Source: Candidatus Krumholzibacteriota bacterium
GTDB lineage: Bacteria; Krumholzibacteriota; Krumholzibacteriia; Krumholzibacteriales; Krumholzibacteriaceae
DNA: 6,804 bases
Assembly (NCBI GenBank): GCA_030672805.1
Contig: DAOVFR010000138.1
Location: forward strand, 1 to 6,804
Direction of reading: 5' to 3'
The notes beneath the pieces are model-generated. The model was not told the DNA's origin. It searched no databases and saw only the letters and a list, made by a program, of their open reading frames with translations. Below are positions 1-5,085 of the stretch, piece after piece. How positions within the stretch are numbered: position 1 is the first letter of the stretch; each line of letters starts with the position of its first letter. Position numbers and translations under genes: made by a program.

Positions 1-991
1 TCGGCTCGCCGCCGTAGGTGCCGGTAATGATCCCGCGGAACCGTCCGTGGAAGTCGATGTATTTACCGAAGAACACCGGTTCGCCCGCGCCGTTGATCCC
101 GTAGATACCCCTCAGGTATCCGCCGACCCTGCCGTGTTCGCTGATCCACAGGCCCCTGAAGTGGCCGAGGATCCTCTTCTCGGTCTCGGTGCTGTCGTTT
201 ACCGCTGCCGAATCCGGTGGAACCGTATCCACGGGCAGCGACTTATACATACCGAGGAGATAGCCGTGCGGGCAGTTCTCGGGGATGATATGGCTGTTGA
301 TCGATATTCCGTTGCCGCAGCGGTCCACGGGAACGGTCAGATCGAGGGCCATCAGCTCTTCGAGGGTGAAGGTCTGCGTGAAAGGCCCGGTCTTGATGGT
401 AAGCGAGCGCTCGACATCGGTCGTGGTCGAATCATTCGGTCCGTGAGGGTAAATGATCCTGACCTGGATGCCGTCAACATGGGGGCAGGTCTTCGAGAAC
501 CAGCCTATCGTGGACCGGTCGATCCGGTACACGTACTCATTCAGTTCGAAAAGGATGACCTTCTCGATAATGATGATACCGCCCTCGGCATGCATGGTGC
601 CCGTCCAGTCGACGACGCAGCAATCGCGCTCCTCACCGGCGCACTCTTTCGTGCTGTCGTCGTACGCCATTGCGATCCGTCCCCAGATCGCACGAAGCCT
701 GAACCTCTGGGCGTTCCGGTGGCGGATAATATTCTGAACATCTTCGTCGTTTTCGATCTCATCATCGACGACCGTTTCATCCATCATCGATGCGTAGAGA
801 TCCGGTTCCCCGAACGCGGGGATTTCGTCCGCTTCGTTGAATCCACCAGTCGGTGAATCGAGATCGTACGCCTGCTCCGCCGGCGTATCGGTGCCCGAAT
901 CCGGCCCGCTAGGCGACGAGTCGAATAACTGGCAGCCCGAGCCGAGGGTCAGCAGACCGATCAAGAAGCTCGCAAGAAGGATCTGTTTCAT
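1..991 (-). CDS. Secreted lipoprotein with C-terminal Gly/aromatic repeats, partial (3' end off the window)
   Basis: The frame is open from ATG at 991 to the left edge, giving 330 residues without a stop; the C terminus is missing. Residues 1-20 look like an SPII signal peptide: KQ, a hydrophobic stretch (LLASFLIGLLTL), then LGSGC with Cys20 as the probable lipidated residue. Gln21 would favour outer-membrane sorting under the E. coli +2 rule. Residues 21-85 are acidic and low in complexity, like a linker. Residues about 95-245 form a predicted beta-rich domain with six further cysteines (117, 124, 125, 169, 225, 240), possibly disulfide-bonded outside the cytoplasm. From 276 on, G-x-[FL]-R-G-[LI] units recur (GHFRGLW 276-282, GYLRGIY 291-297, GRFRGII 316-322). 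I chose the start at 991 for the signal peptide and for AAGGAG located 6 nt upstream. The frame stays open further upstream to 1291, which I consider fortuitous. I do not recognise a function; an envelope-anchored beta-structured protein is the most that can be said. Confidence 0.85.
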   Translation of the reverse strand, partial: MKQILLASFLIGLLTLGSGCQLFDSSPSGPDSGTDTPAEQAYDLDSPTGGFNEADEIPAFGEPDLYASMMDETVVDDEIENDEDVQNIIRHRNAQRFRLRAIWGRIAMAYDDSTKECAGEERDCCVVDWTGTMHAEGGIIIIEKVILFELNEYVYRIDRSTIGWFSKTCPHVDGIQVRIIYPHGPNDSTTTDVERSLTIKTGPFTQTFTLEELMALDLTVPVDRCGNGISINSHIIPENCPHGYLLGMYKSLPVDTVPPDSAAVNDSTETEKRILGHFRGLWISEHGRVGGYLRGIYGINGAGEPVFFGKYIDFHGRFRGIITGTYGGEP

Positions 992-1056
992 CGTTTTCTC
1001 CTTTCCCTTACTTTGTTTGAGTCCTTTTGCCACGATTTGCTTCCTTTCCATTCCGT

Positions 1057-1070
1057 GAACCTGCAGGTTC
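1057..1070. promoter_or_regulatory. 14-bp perfect palindrome, possible operator
   Basis: GAACCTGCAGGTTC is a perfect palindrome. The heptamer CGTGAAC occurs at 1054-1060, overlapping its left side, and again at 1070-1076, overlapping its right end. It lies 66 bases upstream of the lipoprotein start. A dimeric regulator could bind here, but no regulator gene adjoins it and the role is inferred from symmetry alone. Confidence 0.3.
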
Positions 1071-1195
1071 GTGAACTTACTTTTTGCCTCTCGCCCCGGA
1101 TCCCTTGCAGGAGCGATGCCGAACGGGCATGAACGGGAAGTAAAGCTATAACTGCTTGAATTCATTCGTGTTCCAGCGGTGAATGCTCCCGGCTG

Positions 1196-1209
1196 CATCC
1201 GAACCTCCT
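1196..1209 (-). promoter_or_regulatory. Strong Shine-Dalgarno plus ATG, in frame with the downstream lipoprotein
   Basis: On the minus strand AGGAGG (1209-1204) stands 5 nt before ATG (1198-1196). This ATG is 207 bases, exactly 69 codons, upstream of the preferred lipoprotein start, and no stop intervenes. Translation from here would add a 69-residue extension rich in Ser, Lys and Arg, burying the signal peptide. The extension does not look like an established domain, so I treat this site as unexplained rather than as the true start. Confidence 0.25.
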
Positions 1210-1218
1210 CCACGAGAC

Positions 1219-1234
1219 TGTACCATACGGTACA
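1219..1234. promoter_or_regulatory. Inverted repeat TGTACC-4-GGTACA, candidate operator
   Basis: TGTACCATACGGTACA has 6-bp arms around ATAC. It touches a TATATG hexamer (minus strand 1238-1233) and lies 10 bases upstream of the AGGAGG at 1209. Short symmetrical sites of this type are common for TetR-like and similar dimeric repressors. No regulator gene is visible next to it, so any binding protein is unknown. Confidence 0.35.
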
Positions 1235-1271
1235 TATAGCTCGTGCAGGTGTCCACATACGTTCAGGTTTT

Positions 1272-1287
1272 CTCCGGATGTCCGGAG
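1272..1287. repeat. Inverted repeat CTCCGGA-TG-TCCGGAG
   Basis: Perfect 7-bp arms are separated by 2 bp. Each arm contains the self-palindromic hexamer TCCGGA, so the site is both a direct and an inverted repeat. It lies immediately beyond the U-tract of the CoA-transferase terminator. It could be an operator for the lipoprotein gene or simply GC-rich secondary structure. Confidence 0.3.
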
Positions 1288-1293
1288 TCGGTT

Positions 1294-1328
1294 AAAAAAA
1301 AAGCCCCGGCTGTGAAGGGCCGGGGCTT
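1294..1328 (-). terminator. Rho-independent terminator of the CoA-transferase operon
   Basis: On the minus strand, AAGCCCCGGC (1328-1319) pairs perfectly with GCCGGGGCTT (1310-1301) across an 8-nt loop, and the transcript continues into nine consecutive U residues (A-tract 1294-1302 on the plus strand). The stem begins 15 bases after the TAG stop of the B-subunit gene. Stem strength, loop size and U-tract are textbook, and no plus-strand gene ends here. Confidence 0.95.
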
Positions 1329-1343
1329 GTAGGCCGGTTGATA

Positions 1344-2114
1344 CTACTTTCCCCTGTAGAGGCCGTCAGGGTCCACCTTCTCTCTCAGGATCTTCAATTC
1401 CTTGTCGGCCGGCGGGGGATTCGTCTCGATCCTGTCCGCCATGAGAAGCTCGAAGCCAGTGTGCTCGATAACCTGCTCCACCGTGACTCCCGGGTTGGTC
1501 GAGAGGAGCTTCATCCGTTTCGTCTCGTCATCGTAGCCCATGACGGCCAGGCTCGTCACCACACGGTAGGGGCCCGTGCCTCCGGGGAGACCCGCCTCCT
1601 CGCGGGCGCCCGGACCCGCCAGGAACCCAGGTGTCGTGATGAAATCGACCTTCTCCACGAAACGTCGCTTGTCGTGCGGCATGATCGCTATCGTTCTCCA
1701 GCTGCAGCTCCCCACGTCGTTGCCTCCGCCGCTTCCCGGCAGACGGACTTTCGGTTTCAGCACGTCGCCGATGGCGGTGGAGTTGAGGTTGCCATAGGGA
1801 TCGATCTGCGCTCCGCCGAGGAACCCGTACTCGATGAAGCCCCTCTGCGAGGTTTCCATGATATCGCAGATTCCCGAAGCGTGGAGCGCCTTGTTATACG
1901 TGCGCATGTCGCCGACGGCTAGCGGAAGCTTCTCGAGGATCGCTCCCGTCCCGCCGAACTCGAAGACGGCCACCAGGTTGGGCGCGTGCATCGCCTGGGC
2001 GAGGCTCGCGGCGAGCATCGGGATGCCGGTGCCTATGAACGCCGTCGTGCCGTCCTCCATAACTCGCGAGGCAAGGCAGATCAGCAGCTCGTTCGATGTG
2101 TATTTGTCGCTCAT
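1344..2114 (-). CDS. CoA-transferase subunit B, glutaconate CoA-transferase (GctB)-like
   Basis: The product has 256 residues, close to the usual GctB length, and should be the small subunit of a cytoplasmic heteromeric class I CoA-transferase that moves CoA between carboxylic acids. EFGG at 52-55 places Glu52 where the catalytic Glu of GctB (beta Glu54 in Acidaminococcus fermentans) is expected. GGAQIDPYGNLN (100-111) and the glycine-rich PGSGGGND (126-133) are family hallmarks. The C-terminal TGFELLMAD (219-227) is also typical. The start is ATG at 2114, sharing ATGA with the end of the subunit A gene and preceded by GGGGAGG, so translational coupling is likely. A strong terminator follows 15 bases after the stop. 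The true acyl substrate cannot be read from the sequence. A related possibility is a ring-opening hydrolase of the IpdAB type, but the retained Glu52 favours a transferase. Confidence 0.92.
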   Translation of the reverse strand: MSDKYTSNELLICLASRVMEDGTTAFIGTGIPMLAASLAQAMHAPNLVAVFEFGGTGAILEKLPLAVGDMRTYNKALHASGICDIMETSQRGFIEYGFLGGAQIDPYGNLNSTAIGDVLKPKVRLPGSGGGNDVGSCSWRTIAIMPHDKRRFVEKVDFITTPGFLAGPGAREEAGLPGGTGPYRVVTSLAVMGYDDETKRMKLLSTNPGVTVEQVIEHTGFELLMADRIETNPPPADKELKILREKVDPDGLYRGK

Positions 2115-3103
2115 TTCGACCCTCCCCTGATATCTAGGCTATGGAGTCTGTCCATGCCGACCTTGTCCAGAAGGGCCTGGTGGTTCGGCAGGTCGAGCAC
2201 CCATTCCTTCATGTACTCGTCCATCCCCTCCTTCGTTTTCTGCTTTGCGACGTACATCCTGTAGTGATCCTCGTCACGCTCGTGGTAGCTGGCCATCTCG
2301 CCGGGCCACGAGGCGTAAGGCGCGAGCACGACTGCATCGGCGAGGTAGTAGGGGATGATCGTGCGGTCGGGGGCCTTTCGGATCTCCTCGGTATCGATGA
2401 TCTCCTCGGTGCTGATTATCAGGTGCTTGCAGGCGCGGGACATCTCGAACGAGAAACCGCTGATACCGTCTATCTGGCAATTGCCGTACTTGTCGGCCCG
2501 GCTGACGTGGATGAAGCCGACGTCGAGGATCAGCGCCGGGATCAGCGCGAGCTTCATTCCCGTGAAGGGGCATTCGATGGCCTTTGCGGAGCTGCGCCGC
2601 ATCGTGTCGGTGCCGAGCATGCTCCGCGCCGGAATGAACGGTATTCCCATCGCCGCGGCCTTGAAGCGCCACGTGATGCTTGCGTTGCTCCACTCGACGA
2701 CGTTCGAGACGGACCCGCTTTCGACCGCGCGGCGGACGACGCTCGAGACGCCGTACACCTCGAGGCCCATGTAGGTGAAGTCGATCTCCCTGACCCTGTC
2801 CATCGAGAGGAGAAACTCCAGTTCGGTTACACCCTGCCCCGCGATCCTGAAATCCGTCTTACCGGACCGGACGAGCGTCCTGGTCAGGCTCAAGGGGCAC
2901 CGGACCGTGCCGTACAGCTCGAACCCTATATAGTCGCCGTCCTTGACGAACTTCTCGACCGCCTCTTCATCGGTCATCCTCTTGTCGATCAGTTTCTTCG
3001 TTTTCTTGCGGTTCCATTCCCTGAACGCATCAAGGTCGGGGGGATTGATCAGCGGGCATTCCCCCTCGTTGATTATCGGAATGGATTTTCCAGCAGACTT
3101 CAT
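2111..3103 (-). CDS. CoA-transferase subunit A, glutaconate CoA-transferase (GctA)-like
   Basis: The product has 330 residues, slightly longer than typical GctA because of an N-terminal extension of about 40 residues (MKSAGKS...LDAFREWNRKK) ahead of the conserved start of the fold. RMTDEEAVEKFVKDGDYIGF (42-61) is the family's N-terminal helix and strand. VVEWSN (135-140), GIPFIPARSMLGTD (153-166) and HVSRADKYGNCQIDG (199-213) are typical family blocks. STEEIIDTEEIRK (231-243) and the aromatic/His-rich region 262-283 match the C-terminal half. The ATG at 3103 is preceded by GGAGG with 7-nt spacing. It is the first gene of a two-gene operon with the B subunit (ATGA overlap), transcribed from a sigma70-like promoter near 3247-3275. 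No dehydrogenase, decarboxylase or thiolase gene is present in the window, so the pathway (glutaconate-type fermentation, aromatic or fatty acid degradation) is open. Confidence 0.92.
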   Translation of the reverse strand: MKSAGKSIPIINEGECPLINPPDLDAFREWNRKKTKKLIDKRMTDEEAVEKFVKDGDYIGFELYGTVRCPLSLTRTLVRSGKTDFRIAGQGVTELEFLLSMDRVREIDFTYMGLEVYGVSSVVRRAVESGSVSNVVEWSNASITWRFKAAAMGIPFIPARSMLGTDTMRRSSAKAIECPFTGMKLALIPALILDVGFIHVSRADKYGNCQIDGISGFSFEMSRACKHLIISTEEIIDTEEIRKAPDRTIIPYYLADAVVLAPYASWPGEMASYHERDEDHYRMYVAKQKTKEGMDEYMKEWVLDLPNHQALLDKVGMDRLHSLDIRGGSK

Positions 3104-3174
3104 TCACGCACCTCCCTGAAGTTATTCTCGAACAGTACCGATACCCGCCGTCGTAAGGCATTGTCAGCGAGTTC

Positions 3175-3207
3175 CGGGCCGGCCGGCGGGCGTTTCATCG
3201 CGGCCCG
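3175..3207 (-). promoter_or_regulatory. GC-rich stem in the CoA-transferase mRNA leader
   Basis: CGGGCCG (3175-3181) and CGGCCCG (3201-3207) form perfect 7-bp arms with a 19-nt loop in the predicted leader. The intervening sequence GCGGGCGTTTCATCG is itself GC-rich. It has no U-tract, so it is not an intrinsic terminator. I match it to no known riboswitch. Confidence 0.25.
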
Positions 3208-3246
3208 TGAGCCCTGAAACACACATGGACTTGCAACGATTGCGAG

Positions 3247-3275
3247 AGTGTAGCACGCAGCACCGTATCGGTCAA
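3247..3275 (-). promoter_or_regulatory. Sigma70-like promoter of the CoA-transferase operon
   Basis: On the minus strand, TTGACC (3275-3270) and TACACT (3252-3247) are separated by exactly 17 bp, matching TTGACA at 5/6 and TATAAT at 4/6. A start near 3240 would leave a leader of roughly 135 nt before the ATG at 3103, which is long for an ordinary operon. The promoter points away from the abiE genes. Confidence 0.65.
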
Positions 3276-3328
3276 TTGTTTCGCTCTACACTTTCGGGCC
3301 GCCTCTGCTGATGGGAAAGACTTGCAGG

Positions 3329-3351
3329 AAGGTTACGAATATCGTAACCTT
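3329..3351. promoter_or_regulatory. Inverted repeat upstream of abiEi, probable AbiEi autoregulatory operator
   Basis: The arms AAGGTTACG (3329-3337) and CGTAACCTT (3343-3351) are perfect 9-bp complements around AATAT. AbiEi antitoxins are known to repress their own operon by binding inverted repeats in the promoter. This site is 31 bases upstream of the preferred abiEi start. A weak TTGCAG (3322-3327) and TAACCT (3345-3350) pair with 17-bp spacing would put the repeat over the promoter; each hexamer matches consensus at only 3/6. Published AbiE operators often have two repeats, and I see only one good copy here. Confidence 0.65.
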
Positions 3352-3382
3352 ATCGCAGCTAATCTTGCGGGGTGGATGTCAC

Positions 3383-4036
3383 ATGCAGAAACTGACCGAG
3401 AGGGTCTACAAGCTTGCGCCGCCGGGAGGGCTCTTTGACGAGTCCGTTGTGCGGAACCTGTTTCCGGGTTTGTCCGTCGGGGCAAAAAAGCTCCTGGTTC
3501 ACCGGGCCGTTAAGCAGCGCGAGGTGCTGAGGCTGAAGCCGGGGTGTTATTGCCTGGCCCCGGACTACCGGAAATCACACCCGCATCCGTTCGTCGTGGC
3601 TTCGGTGCTCCACTCGCCTTCTCATATCAGCCTGGAATCCGCGCTTTCGTACCATGGACTCATTCCGGAGGCCGTGCAGCTCGTCAGTAGCGTCACGCTG
3701 CAGCGAAGTCGATCGTTCAAGACCCCTCTGGGGCATTTCTCATTCCATCGCGTGCCTGTCAGGAATCCCGGGGTAGGCGTCAAGGCCATCACAGTTGACC
3801 GTAACGGTTGGGCGTTTGTCGCCACCCCGCTGAGAGCCATTGCCGACCTCATCTACTTGAGGAAGGAAGTCCAGTGGGAACCGAACGGACTCGGCTTCCT
3901 GATGGAGTCCATGCGCATCGAGGAAGAGGATCTGCGCGGTATTCCCATGGACGAGTTCACGGAGGTGTTCGAGAGCATGAAAAGCAAACGGGTCAGAACG
4001 TATCTGAGCCATTTCAGAAATGAGATTGTGCGATGA
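3383..4036 (+). CDS. abiEi: AbiEi-family antitoxin / transcriptional repressor of a type IV toxin-antitoxin system
   Basis: With the start at 3383 the product has 217 residues. The N-terminal part (about 15-60, FDESVVRNLFPGLSVGAKKLLVHRAV then REVLRLKPGCYCLAP) looks like the winged helix-turn-helix of AbiEi proteins. SLESALSYHGLIPEAV (83-98) and TPLRAIADLIYLR (148-160) match the characteristic S..SAL..hGL and TP.RA..DL.yL patterns. In studied AbiE systems this protein antagonises the toxin without forming a stable complex and represses the operon. An in-frame ATG at 3311 would add 24 residues, but it lacks a good ribosome binding site and would place the operator-like repeat inside the gene. 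The start at 3383 has GGTGGA 6 nt upstream, which is only a moderate site. The stop overlaps the next start (ATGA), as usual for abiEi-abiEii. Confidence 0.85.
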   Translation: MQKLTERVYKLAPPGGLFDESVVRNLFPGLSVGAKKLLVHRAVKQREVLRLKPGCYCLAPDYRKSHPHPFVVASVLHSPSHISLESALSYHGLIPEAVQLVSSVTLQRSRSFKTPLGHFSFHRVPVRNPGVGVKAITVDRNGWAFVATPLRAIADLIYLRKEVQWEPNGLGFLMESMRIEEEDLRGIPMDEFTEVFESMKSKRVRTYLSHFRNEIVR

Positions 4037-4893
4037 TCGGGGACGTGCTGAGCGACAGGATCCGGGACTATGGCCCGGCGGACGCCATCGAGCAGGAGAA
4101 TGTTCTACAAGAGCTTGTGCAGCACTTCGTGCTTGCCAGTCTGTCGCGTGCCGGTTTCTTCTCCACGGGGGGGTTTCATGGGGGAACGTGCCTGCGGATC
4201 CTGTACGGTACGAATCGTTTCTCCGAGGATCTGGACTTCCTGCTGAAGCAGCCTGCTCCCGAATTCCGGTGGGGCCCGTATCTTGACCGGATCGCGAGCG
4301 ATTGCCTGGCCCAGGGCATTCGCTTCGAAGTGCAGGATAAATCGAGTATTGGTACTGCGGTCAGGAAAGCGTTTCTCAAGACGAGCTCAATCGGTCAGGT
4401 CCTGGTTCTGGACCTTCCGTTCTCGCGCCGCACCGCCCGGAAGATCCGGATCAAACTCGAGGTTGACACCAATCCACCGGAGGGATCGCGCTTTGAAACC
4501 CATTACATCAACTTTCCGGTGACGGCCGCGATCACCACCCAGACCCTTGAGTCCGGCTTTGCCACCAAGTCGCACGCTCTTCTGTGCCGGGGGCATACAA
4601 AGGGCAGGGACTGGTATGACTTTCTCTGGTACGTCTCGAAGAAGGTCGTGCCTGATTTCGTGCTCCTTGGCAATGCCCTGGATCAGCAGGGACTATGGGC
4701 GGACCGGAAGGTGCACGTTACGGCCGAGTGGTACGTCGAGGCAATGCGCGCGCGGATCATGGAGATCGACTGGGATGCGGCGAGGCGCGATGTGACGCGC
4801 TTCATCCCCTCGAGAGAGCAGGACAGCATTGCCCTGTGGAAACCGGACCTCTTCCTCTATCATCTCGATCAACTCGCGGAACGTCTTGCATGA
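4033..4893 (+). CDS. abiEii: AbiEii-family nucleotidyltransferase toxin (type IV toxin-antitoxin)
   Basis: The product has 286 residues, full length for the family. It has the DNA polymerase beta-type nucleotidyltransferase signature: GGT (50-52) followed by FSEDLDF (63-69), with Asp66 and Asp68 as probable metal ligands. LEVDTNPP (142-149) supplies a third acidic residue, Asp145. The family-specific KSHALLCR (179-186) and KGRDWYDFLWY (190-200) include Lys179, Arg192, Asp193 and Asp196. AbiEii toxins cause reversible growth arrest and give abortive phage resistance in Lactococcus; the related MenT proteins of Mycobacterium nucleotidylate tRNA. Whether this protein does so is inference. All motifs appear intact, so the toxin is probably active. 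It is coupled to abiEi through ATGA and has no strong ribosome binding site of its own. Confidence 0.93.
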   Translation: MIGDVLSDRIRDYGPADAIEQENVLQELVQHFVLASLSRAGFFSTGGFHGGTCLRILYGTNRFSEDLDFLLKQPAPEFRWGPYLDRIASDCLAQGIRFEVQDKSSIGTAVRKAFLKTSSIGQVLVLDLPFSRRTARKIRIKLEVDTNPPEGSRFETHYINFPVTAAITTQTLESGFATKSHALLCRGHTKGRDWYDFLWYVSKKVVPDFVLLGNALDQQGLWADRKVHVTAEWYVEAMRARIMEIDWDAARRDVTRFIPSREQDSIALWKPDLFLYHLDQLAERLA

Positions 4894-4902
4894 GGTAGTC
4901 AC

Positions 4903-5022
4903 ATGGCTCTGACCCAATGGTCTACACCGAGAAAGCCGTACGCGCCCGGCATCACCGCCGTCATCAGTAATGAACCACAACCGCAACTCGAGGCTTGCAA
5001 AGGCAGTCACAACTTATTATAA
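4903..5022 (+). CDS. Possible 39-residue small ORF after the AbiEii toxin
   Basis: ATG at 4903 is preceded by GAGGT (4892-4896) at 6-nt spacing and lies 9 bases after the abiEii stop. The frame runs 39 codons (MALTQWSTPRKPYAPG... to ...GSHNLL) and stops within the -10 element of the next promoter. The first 25 or so codons have GC-rich third positions like their neighbours; the end is AT-rich. I recognise no domain and no hydrophobic segment. It could be a third gene of the abiE operon, a remnant, or chance. Confidence 0.22.
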   Translation: MALTQWSTPRKPYAPGITAVISNEPQPQLEACKGSHNLL

Positions 5023-5023
5023 A
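4995..5023 (+). promoter_or_regulatory. Sigma70-like promoter of the C69 dipeptidase gene
   Basis: TTGCAA (4995-5000) and TATAAA (5018-5023) are separated by 17 bp, matching consensus at 4/6 and 5/6. The surroundings (CACAACTTATTATAAACAAGG) are distinctly AT-rich against the GC-rich background. Transcription would begin near 5030, giving a leader of about 56 nt. It implies that the peptidase is expressed separately from abiE. Confidence 0.7.
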
Positions 5024-5070
5024 CAAGGAACTAACCCGGTCGCGCCTGGTGATCGGAATTTCTTGTTAAC

Positions 5071-5076
5071 AGGAGG
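5071..5076 (+). promoter_or_regulatory. Consensus ribosome binding site of the C69 dipeptidase
   Basis: AGGAGG lies 9 nt before the ATG at 5086. It fixes the start ahead of the signal peptide and suggests efficient translation. Confidence 0.8.
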
Positions 5077-5085
5077 CATCAGAAC

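Larger units (their letters stand above)
992..1343. other. Gene-free region between the lipoprotein and CoA-transferase genes
   Basis: These 352 bases contain no convincing gene. Reading leftwards (minus strand) they hold the CoA-transferase terminator, a CTCCGGA/TCCGGAG inverted repeat, a TGTACC/GGTACA inverted repeat, a full AGGAGG site followed by ATG at 1198, a 14-bp palindrome, and the lipoprotein ribosome binding site. I found no convincing -35/-10 pair for the lipoprotein gene. The best -10-like hexamer is TATATG (minus strand, 1238-1233), which has no good -35 at 15-18 bp. Confidence 0.7.

Noticed and set aside
47..856. 269-codon open frame on the plus strand opposite the lipoprotein
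   Set aside because: It is antisense to a protein with a clear signal peptide and repeat pattern, has no good ribosome binding site, and its composition is typical of a shadow frame.
1338..1922. 194-codon plus-strand frame opposite the CoA-transferase B gene
   Set aside because: It is a shadow of a gene with conserved catalytic motifs and begins right beside that gene's terminator.
2141..3217. 358-codon open frame on the plus strand across the CoA-transferase A gene
   Set aside because: It is a shadow of the GC-rich minus-strand gene. Its product is rich in Arg, His, Asp and Val without a domain, while the opposite strand encodes clear family motifs with a promoter and ribosome binding site.
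3163..3226. 20-codon ORF (MCVSGLTGRDETPAGRPGTR) in the CoA-transferase leader, minus strand
   Set aside because: It has no Shine-Dalgarno site upstream of its ATG and no run of regulatory codons that would suggest attenuation.
3287..3292. TACACT hexamer on the plus strand as a -10 for abiE
   Set aside because: No -35-like hexamer lies 16-18 bp upstream, so it is not supported as a promoter despite matching the -10 of the divergent operon.
5036..5067. Possible weak terminator: CCGGTC/GATCGG stem followed by AATTTCTTGTT
   Set aside because: It has only six pairs including a G-U, a 9-nt loop and a broken U-tract, and it lies just downstream of the predicted dipeptidase start, where a terminator would be counterproductive. 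At most it is a leader hairpin.
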